A stretch of DNA of 64,000 bases from Closterium sp. Naga37s-1 (GCA_947471745.1 CANJKZ010000768.1:2247501-2311500), one strand, 5' to 3'. Numbered from the stretch's first letter, positions 30,722 through 42,534 are shown. Numbers and translations: made by a program. Notes: generated by a model from the sequence alone, not told the origin.

Positions 30722-33356
30722 AACTGCTTCATTCATCTTCTGTGCGTCTTCCATGGCACGCACTCGACGCGCCGTTTCAAATCTGATGAACCCAGGTAGC
30801 AAAAGGAACAAATGAGAAGAAAGAAAAAAACACGCGCAGAAATGGATAAACAGAAAAATGCCGTAAGAGACCAGCGAGGCAGGACAAGACGAGCAAAAAA
30901 GAGAGAACAATTGCAAGAGGCAAACTGGGGCATACAATGGCAAGAGGCAAACTGAGGCGCACAATGGCAAGAGGAAATGGAAATGATATCATCAAGATGC
31001 AAAGAGGCCATGGCACAGAGGAGGTGTGAAGGAGAGGCAAAGCAAGGGACGGACCCGTCGATGCCGGGCGGCATGTGGAGGTCGAGGAGCAGCAGATGGA
31101 TGGGCGGGGAGGGCGTGGCAGAGGAGAGCGCCTGTTGAGGCGCCTGCAGAGCAGAGGAGAGCGCTTGCAGCGCCTCCTCCCCGGAGGGCAGCAGCAGCAC
31201 GTGCGCCCCGTAGCCCTGCAGCGTTCTGCGCGCCACCATGCGGTTCACCGCGTTGTCATCCACCACCGCCACCCCCCGCCCCGCCACCACCCCCCGCACC
31301 ACCCCCTCCGCCTCCCCCACGCCCTCCCCACCGCCCGCAGCCCGCTCGAGCTCTGCTTGTGGGAACGTGTGTGCACGCACCAGCGGCGAAACTGGTTGAG
31401 CCGCTGCTGCTGCTGGTTGCTGTGGCGATGAAGCTGGTGGCGCCGTGGAGGCAGGGAGAGGGAAAGGTCTGGCCGCACTGGGTGGTTTTTCCACATCTCC
31501 CTGCGATTTGCTCTCTCGCCCCACATGCTCCTCACGAGCCCCCCTTGACTCCCCTACTCCTTCCTTGCTCCCCTCCCCAGTTCCCCTGCTGCTGGCGTCC
31601 TCCCCGCCCCCCAGGGGCAGCGCCAGCAGAATGGTGGTGCCTGTGGAGGCGTCTAACAGCACTGCCATGCCCCCCCGCATCTCCACGACCTGCCATGCGG
31701 GGAGAAAGAAAGGGAACGAAGGGGGGTGGGTGGGACAGGAGAGAGGGGAGAATAGAAGGTTAGTTATAAGAAAACGGAAAGTGGGAGGTGTGTCAGAAAC
31801 TAGGTAGCAAACGCTAGTGCTGGAAAGAGGCAGCTTAATGAAGGAAGATTGCGGCACTCATAAGGGGGGTGGAAAAGGGCAAATTCTCACACAGCGTCTG
31901 CAGGCGCAGGAAGGGAGAGTAACTTAAAAAGGCACGAGATGCAGGGGGAGGAGGCAGAGGCACTCACAAGAGAGGTGGAGAGCAGGAAGCGAACAGGGTA
32001 GGGCGTCCAGCGGGGGCCAGCAGCTGCCTTGCCGTCTCGCTGCAACGGATCCCACGTGCTGTTGTTCCGCTGTCGCCGCGGTGATGAATTCCCTGCGGAC
32101 TGCCCTGGTCTTGACCTTCCAAACAATGGTATTTTCTGAAACGTCCAAATGCAACAAATCGAGAGAAAGTGGCATGTAGGCCTCAGTTTGCTTGCTTGCG
32201 TGAGTGTGAAGGGAGGGGGACAGCCCGGACAAAAACACTCACATACTGTGCCCTAATGGTCTATAGTACCCTCTCTCGACAATTCAACATGCAACACCAA
32301 ACACAAGCTTGAAATATGATTCCTGACAAAGCACTGACCATGAATCCTGACTGCCCATTGCTCTGCAGGTCACCATCCTCAGCAGAAAAGTCACGGCACG
32401 AGTCTCCGTGTGGGTCCAGCACCCACTGCAGCTCCTCGGGTGGTATACCACCGCCCGTGTCTTCACATGCCACCACCACCATCCACTCGCCCTCCTCCCT
32501 CACCGCGCACGCCCCCTCCACCCACTCCCTCACCTCCTCCTCCAACCGCCCATCCCGGCCCCCATTGCCTCTGCTGCACTGATGCCCACACAACTGCCAA
32601 CACAACTGCCTGCACACCTCCCCACACACCTGCTCACACAGCTGGGCACAGGCCTGCCCACACAACTGCTTCGCACTTTCCACCTCCTTGGCCTTCCCAG
32701 GAGCCTCCACACCACTGCATCTACCCTCAACAACACCACATCTGGCCTCCATGCCTGTTTCCCCCTTCCGTCCAGCACCTCTCTCTCGAGCCCCCCCCAC
32801 TCCAGGGAGGCAGAGCAAGCGGGTGGGAGGAGGGAAGCGCCGCACACAACCGGCCAGCGGATGCCAAGCTGAGGCCGCCGGGGGCGGCTCAGAGGAGGCT
32901 TGTGTGGTGGCCGTGGGAGCAGCGGGTGGAAGAGCTGAAGTAGCAGGAGGCCTTCGTCTAGTGGAATGTGCTTCTTGCTCTAAAGGAGGAGGGATGCACC
33001 AGAGGCGGATGGCCACGTGGCCCGATGCTGTGTGGCTCATAGCGTTGGCTGCAGGATGGAGGGGGTTGTGAGAGAGGGGCACACAGAGAGGAAATAATTT
33101 GGAAGATAACACGCAAATGTGTGGCTCCCCAATATGCTTTATCGAAAAGGTGCCTTCAAATGAGTGATGTGTGGAGTTTTGCATGCCCGATTATACCAAA
33201 ACACTTGAAGGCTGAGCAGGGTAATGAAAAAGAAAGGATAACAATGAACAATTGTGAGGGTTACAGTAATTCAAGAAATCAATGTCAGGAGAGTGGCAAC
33301 AAAGCTTTTACTATAATAGGACTGTTGCTCAGATTGCCATTTTGCTTATCGCTTGT

Positions 33357-34053
33357 GTTCGGACTCACTACTTGGCGATGCTGTTCGGACTCACTACTTG
33401 GCGATGCTGTTCGGACTCACTACTTGGCGATGCTGTTCGGACTCACTACTTGGCGATGCTGTTCAGACTCACTGTTTGGCGATGCTGTGGGGATTATTAC
33501 TTGGCGATGCTGTTCAGACTCACTACTTGGCGATGCTGTACGGACTCACTGCTTGGCGATGCTGTTCGGACTCACTACTTGGCGATGCTGTTCGGAAACA
33601 CTGCTTGGCGATGCTGTTCGGACTCACTACTTGGCGATGCTGTTCGGACTCACTACTTGGCGATGCTGTTCAGACTCACTACTTGGCGATGCTGTTCGGA
33701 CTCACTACTTGGCGATGCTGTTCGGACTCACTACTTGGCGATGCTGTTCGGACTCACTACTTGGCGATGCTGTTCGGACTCACTACTTGGCGATACTGTT
33801 CGGACTCACTACTTGGCGATGCTGTTCGGACTCACTACTTGGCGATGCTGTTCGGACTCACTACTTGGCGATGCTGTTCGGACTCACTACTTGGCGATGC
33901 TGTTCGGACTCACTAGTTGGCGATGCTGTTTAGACTCACTACTTGGCGATGCTGTTCGGACTCACTGCTTGGCGATGTTGTTCGGACTCACTACTTGGCG
34001 ATGCTGTTCAGACTCACTACTTGGCGATGTTGTTGGGGCTCACTACTTGCCCG
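33357..34053. repeat. 26-bp array in HK-B intron 8, left part
   Basis: Around 27 units containing TTCGGACTCACTACTTGGCG plus ATGCTG. It is continuous with the array at 34823-35030, from which it is parted by a hAT-like element. Open frames of 187-274 codons over it are by-products. Confidence 0.9.
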
Positions 34054-34822
34054 TAGAGTTGAGCAGATGGACCGTGCGGGTCAGGCCGGCCCGACCCGAC
34101 TCGTGAATAAGTGCGGGTCAGGTCAGAGATTTCGTAAGTGTGCCCCGCGCTGGTTGACCCGACCCGACCCGGGCTAAAAGCCGACCCGAGCTCTGAACTC
34201 GGGCCGGGTTACGGCCCAGGATTGACCCGACCCGACTTCGAGTCTCAATTCGACAATGCAGGGTACGAAACCGTAAACAGATCTGGTGTCGAGGGGAATT
34301 TCTAACCTCGACAATTAGAACCTTCACACCCGCCAACTAGAATAAGCTCAGCCTCTAATGGCACCTAAGCTAGGATTTTAGTTAGTTGCAGCCTAAGAAA
34401 GCATGCTATTCGACATTCACAGCTACTATGCAGGCGTTACTCTACTGTTTAAGGAGATCCCGTTGGTAGGATAGCGTAAGTCCCGATTTCGAGTTTTACT
34501 AGCGCGATTTCTCCCTAAGGGCTGCAAGCCATTTTTTTGAATAGCCAGCTTTCATAGGCACGACCAGCACATAACAAAGTACCATTTCGGACTGATTGCG
34601 GGCCCGCCGCGTGGACATTGTAGGGGCGGGTCAGCCTGGCCCGACCCGACCCGACCCGTAACCGGGTTTAAGTTGACCCCAGTGTGTAGGCCCGGGTCGG
34701 GCCAGAACCTTCAGCACCCTGGCCCGAGGTTGGCCCGACCCGACCCGACCCGGGAGCCCGTGTGGCCCGGCCAAGTCAGGTCGGGTCGGGTTGGGCCGGG
34801 CCGGACCGGATGCTCATCTCTA
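34054..34822. mobile_element. hAT-like non-autonomous element, 769 bp
   Basis: Flanked by the 8-bp direct repeat CTTGCCCG (34046-34053 and 34823-34830). The ends are TAGAGTTGAGCAGATGG and, reverse-complemented, TAGAGATGAGCATCCGG. Both subterminal regions are dense in CCCGACCCGA, as in the element at 20202-20950, so the two probably form one family. A possible third terminus, TAGAGATGAGCA, starts at 40809. Non-coding. Confidence 0.8.
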
Positions 34823-35030
34823 CTTGCCCGATGCTGTTCGGGCTCACCACTGGCGATGTTGTTCGGGCTCACTACCGGCGATGCTGTTCGGGCTCACTAC
34901 TGGCGATGTTGTTCGGGCTCACTACTGGCGATGCTGTTCGGGCTCACTACTGGCGATGCTGTTCGGACTCACCACTGGCGACGTTGTTCGGGCTCACTTC
35001 CGGCGACGCTGTTCGGACTCACTAACGCAG
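34823..35030. repeat. 26-bp array in HK-B intron 8, right part
   Basis: Eight to nine units with TTCGGGCTCACTACTGGCGA plus TGCTG, 25 bp, slightly different from the left part (one T shorter). This indicates that variants had segregated along the array. Confidence 0.85.
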
Positions 35031-35223
35031 AAGCAAAGTTTCAACTAGCGATGCTGTGTAGTGAACGTGAAAATCCTTCGGTGCAAGGTATTACATTTAC
35101 GTACGTGCACATAGAACATTGACCTAGGCCATGGCACCTGCACTTAAATAGATAACAAATAAGATAGTTGAAGCTGCAAAATAACATTGAACCTCCAACT
35201 TTCTGCTTCAATTCACCTAAGGG

Positions 35224-35727
35224 CTGTGTGGAGAAAGACGCGTCCTGCGTCTAGGACGCTTGCGTCCAGACGCAGCGTCTTAGACGCAGGACGCTAGAGG
35301 AGGGCCTTTAGGACGCATGAAAAGACGCATGCCCGGGCAGGGCAAAAAAACCCCCCGGGCAGCCGAAAAATGATGTTATAGGGTATGGGAAGGCGGGGGG
35401 GACGACGATGCACACATTTGAGGCAAAATCGTCCCCTTCAAATTTTCAGGGTTTAGGGTTTACGAAGGAGAATTGTCTTGGTAAACCCTCTAGGGTGTTT
35501 TTGATGGTCGAAATGGGTTAGGGGGGGTCGACATGACGCCAAATTGACAGTCGCGTCGAAATCGTTTTACTAGTCCATTTCGCGCTGGGGCAAAAAAAAA
35601 AAAATCCGATCAGCCCGAAACAAAACAGGGTGCGTCCTGCGTCTGGACGCGCGTCCTGCGTCTCTGCGTCTGGACGCTGCGTCCAGACGCAGGACGCAGC
35701 AAGACGCGTGCGTCTTTCTCCACATAG
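35224..35727. mobile_element. hAT-like MITE of 504 bp with GACGC-rich ends
   Basis: Flanked by the direct repeat CCTAAGGG (35216-35223 and 35728-35735). The ends are CTGTGTGGAGAAAGACGC and, reverse-complemented, CTATGTGGAGAAAGACGC (17 of 18 match). Subterminal GTCCTGCGTCTGGACGC repeats could form hairpins. No open frame of note. Confidence 0.75.
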
Positions 35728-35985
35728 CCTAAGGGCACCCCCGCACAAACTAACTAATTCAGTTTGACACAGCTTGCGAGATTCCCAAATTGAACCCATC
35801 GAGCCAGCTCAAGGCGAACTGTGGTTGTAATCAACAAGGTTCATCAAAGCAGAAAGGGCGAAGCGAACGAAAGACACAATTTGCCTAGATTCGAGCTGGG
35901 GTTGGGTGCTTATTTGTAGCTACAATCTCTGCATGTCTTGTAAGAAAATTGGCAAATGATCACTTGAATCCATCATGGGTTCATG

Positions 35986-36113
35986 TTAAAGCAGCAGTAT
36001 ACATTTGGCAGGGAGAGTGCCAAAAGTTTATAAATGGTACATGGTGGGGGCGAAATTGTGGGGCACACTGTAAAACCCAGAACCTCGCTGTCAAATGTAT
36101 ACTGCCGCTTTAA
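35986..36113. mobile_element. TTAA-flanked MITE of 128 bp
   Basis: TTAA-AGCAGCAGTATACATT at the left and, reverse-complemented, TTAA-AGCGGCAGTATACATT at the right. The inverted repeat extends to about 26 bp with two mismatches. The TTAA edges suggest piggyBac-type mobilisation. Confidence 0.65.
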
Positions 36114-36839
36114 GGGTTTGAGGTTTGAGGTTCGAATCACTTATGGTCCATATTCTTGTATTTTTTTTTTTTTTTTTTTTTTAGATGCTTTAAGACATTA
36201 CAGGAATGCATTAAGAACATCGTCAGTCGTAACTGCGTAGATAGGGGAGGGCCATGGTAATTGTTACCACAGGTCCCCTCATCCAGCCTATGGTGGTTGA
36301 TGCGTCAACTTCGGATTGTCCCAGAGAGAGCTGAAACTTATCATCATGGTGTAGTCCCACGCTTCATACGCAGCATTCGTACGAAGCTCACTTGAATTGT
36401 GGGAACTCCAACTATGCTGTACATGACCATGACATCATAGTCATGTGATGCTAGTACTCAGCACTAGACACCATGGCGATGCAATCTTCGCGAGCAGTGT
36501 GTAGAACTGGCATAAATTAAAAGCACCTGGACCCAAGTCCTATCCGACCCATATCTATAAGGCTTGGTCGGGTCGGGATTCTGGAAAATAGCACCCAGGG
36601 AGGGATCCGACCCGACCCGATCCGAACCGGACCCGGCCGGCCAGGTCAGGCCAGATCAAGTCGGGTCGGGTTGGGCCATCTTCTCAGCACTACATACCAG
36701 CTTAGGAGTTTGCAAAACAAGTGACCATTGTTTTTTCAAGCTTGTGAGACAACGAGTGTGTTCTAGATCAGTCCAAGGAGAACCTGAACCAGGACAATCC
36801 CAGGACTTAAAAAACCTTTAGCATCCCCAGCCCACCACA
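36114..36839. other. HK-B intron 8, non-coding stretch
   Basis: A poly-T tract lies at about 36161-36182. A GGGTCGGGTC/CCCGACCCGA-rich piece lies at 36540-36690, with one end like the hAT-like family (TAGTGCTGAGAAGATGG in reverse). I could not pair it with a second end. Confidence 0.4.
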
Positions 36840-37706
36840 TTTTGACGACGCCGTCGAGTACTGCACGCCGGCCATCCTTATGGTGGCGAGAAGTCGCCGA
36901 GCCCGGTTGCAGTAGTCGGTCGCCGTCTCCTGGTCGCCCATCCGCAGATGAGTCATCTGCTCCTCAAGCTGGCCAAGCCAATGTACAGGTCGTCGGTGAC
37001 CTGGTACGTCGACTCGATGAAGTGCCACGCCTGGTGGCCAGCATCCAGGTAGTCCCTGCACGGCTTCAGGACGATCTGCACGCCCGGCGAGCAGCACCGC
37101 GAGATGACCGTGAAGGTCAGCAGCTGCACAATGCGAAATTCTGCACGCAGCTCGAGGTAGTTCTCCGTCGGCGTCGCCACGGTGCCGGCGGCGAAGCCCA
37201 TCAGCCAGGCTCGATGGCTTCCTTCCAGGTGAGGATGTCGGGTCGTCTGACCAGCATGGGGGTGACCGAGATCCCATCCGGCGTGAATTTGAAGTAGCCG
37301 TAGCTCGGCGCTATCTCGCCCGCAGTCACGTGGGTCGCCGACATCGGCGTCAAACCGCTTCGACGTCCGCCGACGTCGCCCTGCGAGGACCCAGCCGCCG
37401 ACGACTGCATCCCTCGCGCCTGAACGCCATCGACTTCATCGTCGACGTGCCTCCCGCACTGCTGCCGACTTCGTCACCGGCGTTGACGCCCACGTCGACG
37501 CCGCCTTCGTTGTTCACCGGTCGAGGAGAAGTAGGTCGAGAAGGGTGCTCCGTCGCCCACACGGCACGGATGCCAGCCTCGACGACCGCCCAGGAGATGT
37601 CCCCATACTCGCGCGCCTCATGGCGTCTCCTCGAATCCTCCAGCCGTGCCTCTAGAGTGTCCACCACCCCTGCGTCACCTACGGCGCCCACCATAGTGAG
37701 TAACAC
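36840..37706 (-). pseudogene. Copia-type gag fragment inside HK-B intron 8
   Basis: The minus-strand frame opens at 37706 (MLLTMVGAVGDAGVVDTLEA) and matches the gag at 1-482. A second frame continues with GYFKFTPDGISVTP, VRRPDILTWKEAIEPG, FRIVQLLTFTVISRC and HQAWHFIESTYQ. After another shift near 36960 it gives LEEQMTHLRMGDQE and YCNRARRLLATIRMAG, the UBN2-type gag core. At least two frameshifts are present, and the element is cut off at about 36840 without pol or a second LTR. Confidence 0.75.
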
Positions 37707-37795
37707 GCTGATGCTGGCCTACGAACATGATAGGTAAGTGGAAAAGTCGGCTAGACTAAAGGTAAGTCGCGGTGCCGTCCACGCTCACCGCACCA

Positions 37796-39422
37796 TGCGG
37801 AGATAACTACTACAACGGGAGCTAGACTACGGGCTAGGCACGGGTGCGAGGGTGATCTCTGCGTTCGTTCGTTAGTCGTTTACTCGTGCTTGCACTACTT
37901 GCTTAATCACAAGGGAATTTGGCAACAGTTCCACTAGCAAAAATTCACAACAATGGTACAAAATGGCAAGGCAACCATGACTACATCAGACGCTATCATG
38001 CAAGCTGGTCGACTGCCAGCGCAGCACGGTCGACCGCGTTCCAGCACGATTCGGTCGACCGCACTCCATCGGAGCAATGTCACGGTCTGCCAACGCTGCA
38101 GGTCGACGGCGTGCCAACGCAGGCCAGCAGCGCACCTGCTTCGCAGGTGCTCGCAGCTGGTTTGCGTCCCGTGCCTCGTCACCTGCATCGCGCAGATGCC
38201 ACGCCGACCATGTGCCCGCGACTGCACATGATCTTCCACGTCGACCTCGGGATACCACCTCCGAGGTCGGCCTCGCCAGAACCACCTGGGCGACAGTCGC
38301 GTGCCTCCGCAGAACCCCGTCGCCCGAGTAACCTGGTCTATACATGGGCAAATGGCGAGTCGAGTTTTACTTGACTCGTTTTGACGAGTTTTTTCCCTTT
38401 GACGAGTCGATTCGAGTTTTACTCGTCGAGTTTTTTTTGTCAAAATGCTGACTCGAAACTCGGCCCCAAAGTCGAGTTTTCTGAAAACTCGGATGAGCCT
38501 TAAAAAAACTCGTCCGAGTCAAGTAAAACTCGACTCGAATTTAAACACTACCCTAGCCTAAAACCCCAGCCACACGAAAACAGATGTAGGGTGCCCAGAA
38601 AACACGCGTCAACACCCACAAACGACCCAGCCAGCCCCACCTCTCCTCCAAAAAATCTACTCACCGCCACGCCAGCTGCACTAGTGTTCACAATTAAGTG
38701 GTGGAACACATCCAAAACAGCGAGCCACACCTCCAGCAGCATATTAACCCAGAATCAGACATTTGTACCCCCCCGTGGTGGACCATTTGATGCACGAGTT
38801 TTTTAAAACTCGTCTAGGTTAAACAAAACTCGTGAGTGAAAACAAAATCGCGAGTTATGGGAAACTCGCCTGTCTAGCCGAGTTTTTCAAAAGTTTTTTT
38901 TTAACTCGCGAGTAAAAATCGACTCGTTTTCACGAGCTTTTTTTACCAAAATCAGAACTCGAAACTCGTTATTTTCGAGTACTTCAAACGAGTCTAGTAA
39001 AAACTCGACTCGTTTGCCCATGTATAACCTGGTCGACCGGGCAACCACCACGTCGACCAGCTCCTCCTTGTGCCCGTCGACCATCCAGGTCGACGACCAC
39101 CCTTGGTCGACCGCACCAAGTCGACCGTGCACTTGGTCGACCAGCTCCAGGTCGACCAGCACGCGTATTAGTCGACCACCCAAGTCGGCGTCCCCAGGTC
39201 GGCGTCGCCAAGTCGACGCCCGTCACAGGTCGGCCTCCCAAGTCGACCTCCCGACGTTAGCGCCCTCCCGAAGGCGGCGCCATTGCAGTGGCCCCTGTGC
39301 AGGTTGATCAGTCCGTCAACCAGCTCACCCACTGCTACAAGTCGGCTGCACTTCCCGCACATCCGACCACAAGGTCGGCTCCGCCCAAGCGAGGACGGGG
39401 CCAACCACAACTCCCGTTGACA
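37796..39422 (-). mobile_element. 5' LTR of the truncated Copia-type copy, with nested MITE
   Basis: On the minus strand it runs from TGTCAACGGGAG at 39422 to TTATCTCCGCA at 37796, followed by the same TGGTGCGGTGAGC primer-site candidate as the copy at 584. Without the nested element at 38339-39026 it is about 931 bp, close to the solo LTR in HK-A. It lies in HK-B intron 8, 121 bp after exon 8. Confidence 0.8.
38339..39026. mobile_element. 688-bp hAT-like element made of ACTCG repeats
   Basis: Flanked by the 8-bp direct repeat ACCTGGTC (38331-38338 and 39027-39034). The two ends are the perfect 14-bp inverted repeat TATACATGGGCAAA. The subterminal parts are rich in GACTCG and CGAGTTTT; the centre has no gene. 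It is inserted in the LTR, so it is younger than that. Confidence 0.8.
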
Positions 39423-40049
39423 CGCCCTTACCTTGGATGACCGGCAGGCGGCTCCTCACTACCTCGCCCTTGCCTTGCTCGTGCTTAGCAACTACTACCA
39501 CATGAAGCACTACTACCACACACCTTCGCAATAAAGAGCTCACCAACAAGCTCAGCGATGACTTGCGAGAGGCGAACTGGATCGCCCATTAGAGATGTTG
39601 GAACGCTCTCATCCACATTGAATGTCACTGCAATCAGCGAGTGATGCATGAACACTATAAGCACATAATATCCTGAACAAATAAAAGAGAAGAAACAAAA
39701 AGAAAAATGCCTTACATGCAAAACAGCCATACCTTGCAAATCCACTGAGTGTGCAGAGCGTTTAACAAGTGTGGCCGCCTCGCGAACGATGCGTCTCAAG
39801 CAGCACGGGAGAGTCTCGAGCTGCAGCCTGCCGGCCTGCAGCTTGGCGAGGTCCAACACTCGGTTGATGAGCTCCACCGTCTCGCCCGCACACGCCCTCG
39901 CATCTATCAGGTCGGCCCGCTGCCACTCCTCCAATGGAGACTCCAACAGCTCCTCTATCATGCCTTGGAGGAGCAAGGAGTATGCATGCCGATAAGAAAG
40001 GAATCGCAGCACATCGTAAATTCCTTTAAAAACAATCTAACATCGCAGC

Positions 40050-40113
40050 AAAAGAGCTCTAACAGCTCCTCTGTAGAGAGCCCTTGGCGAATCCAACAGC
40101 TAATCTATCATGC
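40050..40113 (-). repeat. Two partial copies of HK-B exon 7 head
   Basis: On the minus strand CCCATAG then GCATGATAGATTAGCTGTTG and GATTCGCCAAGGG, and directly after it CTCTACAG then AGGAGCTGTTAGAGC. Both resemble the start of exon 7 (39963, GCATGATAGAGGAGCTGTTG) and lie 85-150 bp upstream of it in transcription order. Confidence 0.7.
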
Positions 40114-40254
40114 CTATGGGAGAAAAAATACACATCCCGGTGAAAGGAAATATAATCGCGGGTGGGATTCTATTGTCTTGTTCAGCACACTTGCAAAAAT
40201 AGAGAGGGGAACTAATGGCATAGCATGCATGCCCATACGCACAACACTATTGCC

Positions 40255-40335
40255 ATGATCTCTCTCACCCATCATGCCATGCTCTCTCTCACCCATCATG
40301 CCATGCTCTCTCTCACCCATCCTCGCTCTCACCCA
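40255..40335 (-). repeat. 22-bp array at the exon 6 donor of HK-B
   Basis: Three to four copies of GGCATGATGGGTGAGAGAGC directly after the exon 6 end at 40333. It is the HK-B counterpart of the array at 22312-22660, so the expansion began before the paralogues parted or arose twice. Confidence 0.85.
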
Positions 40336-40963
40336 TCATGCCAATGATTGGGGTGCGCAGCTCATGCGACGTGCTTGCCACCGCCTCACTCTTGGACCGC
40401 TCAGCTCTCTCCAAGATGGTCGTGCACAGCTGAATCTCCTTCATATGCACTTCCATGTTTCTCCTCTTCCATGCCAATACTGCGATCATGATGGAGAGAA
40501 GCACTGCCACCAGCAGCACCAGCAGGCCCAGCAGCATGGGTGCATACACGAGGTCCCAAGCAGGAGGAGGAGCCAGAAACCTGCACAAGGAAAAGGAGTA
40601 GAAATCAGAAAGTTGCACGACTCATTTCTCCCTACTTTCACGTTCTTCGTGTGTTGAGACATTCACAATTTGGCAGTAATTCAGCTGCAGATCTCATGTA
40701 GAATCAACAGTAGCTGGGAAGGAGATGCAAGAAAAATACATCTCCTTGATTAAGTCACCATGCGAACAAACAACTGCAACAACTTGGGAGAGGGCACTGC
40801 ATTGAGAATAGAGATGAGCAACAAACCGAGTTGATTCAGTTTGGTTGCGGTCAAAACTGGTTCAACAAAATCTCGACTCGAACTGGGTCGAACTGGTTTG
40901 TTTTGACATGGGTAGTTTTTGGTTCAACCCTTTTCGGTTGAAGGCCACACAACTTGTGGCATG

Positions 40964-41680
40964 TGTTGACCGGAGTTGGCCCCGCCCTCGCTTAGGCGAA
41001 GCCGATTTCGTGGTCGGGTTCGCGGAAGGTGCAGCCGACTTAGGTGAAGAAGGCGACGGGTTTGGTCGACTTCCACGGAACCACTGAAAGCCGCTGACGA
41101 CGGGAATTCGGCGGCCGATTTCGACTTGGGTGGTCGATGAGCTCGTCAAGGGGCGCTGGTCGACGAGTTCGTCGAGGAGTGTTCTTCGACGGAGCAGCGT
41201 CGAACTGGTCGAGTGGAGCTACTCGACGGCGAAGCTTGGCAGGTGTGCGAGCTTCGCCGTCGGAGGCTTTGGCGAAGTCGACCTACGTGCTGGTATTCCG
41301 AGGTCGACGTGGAGCATCTGGCGCGATCGTTAGCACGTGGCCGACTCTGCATCTACGCGATGGGTGGGCAACGTGCTCGACCGCCTACAAGCACCTGCGA
41401 AGCGGCTCCGCACGTGGGCTATTGTCATCTGCGGTTGCAACGCTGGCTAGCCGCTCTGGTGCAGCACTGGCAGGTCGCCGACTTGCAGAGTTGGCAAACC
41501 GCCTCCCGCGACCTTCGACTTGCTTTGCTTTGCTGCTGCGCTGGAGGTCGACTTGCCTGATGGCTTTGCCCTGTAAACTCTTGCTGTTTTGCCCTGTGAA
41601 CGCACAAGTGCTACAATCACTTGTACTACCCGTGCCTTCCCCTCAGTCTAGCTCTCACCGATGTAGAGTGACTCTTCGCA
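40964..41680 (+). mobile_element. Solo LTR inside the exon 5-6 intron of HK-B
   Basis: Starts TGTTGACCGGAGTTGGCC at 40964 and ends GAGTGACTCTTCGCA at 41680, in the orientation opposite to the other three LTR copies. The flanks GCATG (40959-40963) and GCGTG (41681-41685) look like a 5-bp target duplication with one change. It interrupts the AACTTGTGGC array. Confidence 0.7.
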
Positions 41681-41920
41681 GCGTGTTCAGCACAACTTGT
41701 GGCGTATTCAACACAACTTGTAGCGTGTTCAGCACAACTGGTGGTGTGTTCAGCACAACTGGTGGTGTGTTCGTTACAACTTGTGGCGTGTTCAGAACAA
41801 CTTGTGGCGTGTTCTGAACAACTTGTGGTGTGTTCAGCACAACTTGTGGCATGTTCAACACAACTTGTTGTGGCGTGTTCAGCACAACTTGTGGTGTGTT
41901 CAGCACAACTTGTTAACTAA
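41681..41920. repeat. 21-bp array, HK-B intron 5
   Basis: About ten units of GTGTTCAGCACAACTTGTGG type. One unit end (ACAACTTGTGGCATG) lies left of the solo LTR at 40949-40963, so the LTR inserted in the array. Confidence 0.85.
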
Positions 41921-42231
41921 CTGAAGGCCAGTCAACAGCATTGCACATGTATAATACTCATACCCGCAGTGGGCTTCGAATGTGCGTCCCAGCATGTCCT
42001 CGGGGAAAGGCTCCACATGATCCGGTGGCAGAACCGGCGCAGGCAGCACAAAAGGGAAGACTGAACGGCTTTCCAATTGTGGCTTTTCCGGGCCTAAGAT
42101 CTGCTTCAGCTCGCCCAGCTCTGTGTTGTCGTACATGGCAAAGGAGTATGTGCTGCTGCCTGCGACGAGAAGAGGAGCGGAGAGGGAGGAACATGCACAT
42201 CAATCAGTAATTAGTCGACTCAAAGGTCAGC

Positions 42232-42435
42232 TCGCCCAGCTCCGTGTTGTTGTACATGGCGAAGGAGTATGTGCTGCTGCCTGCCATCAGGAGAGCAAGG
42301 CAAAAACAGGAGAGGGCAGGTGGTACAAAGGGGAAAGCAGAACCAATGGTTAAAGTGGTTTCTGTGGGCCGAATATCTGCTTGTGCTCGCCTGGGTCCGT
42401 ATTTTCATACACGGCAAAAGAATATGTGCTGCTAC
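42232..42435 (-). repeat. Two partial copies of HK-B exon 5 head with acceptors
   Basis: In transcription order, a copy at 42435-42352 (acceptor TTGCAG; SSTYSFAVYENTDPGEHKQI, FGPQKP) and one at 42280-42232 (acceptor TGGCAG; SSTYSFAMYNNTELGEL) precede the real exon 5 at 42159. All three encode the start of the C-terminal CHASE segment. They differ in sequence, so they are not assembly echoes. Confidence 0.85.
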
Positions 42436-42534
42436 CTGCAATCAGAAGCATGAGCAAGCAATCAAGAGAGAAAGGCGAGGTTGCGAACACGTGGAATGAG
42501 AGCCAGATAAAATGGGCTCCATTTGACCAGAAGT

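Noticed and set aside
27948..30815. Giant ORFs of 955 (+) and 897 (-) codons
   Set aside because: Alternative frames of the stop-free 129-bp repeat; only the 1001-codon minus frame joins a real exon with correct phase.
33121..34177. Cys/Trp repeat proteins (LTTWRCCSDSLLGDAV)
   Set aside because: Three overlapping frames over the 26-bp array; intronic.
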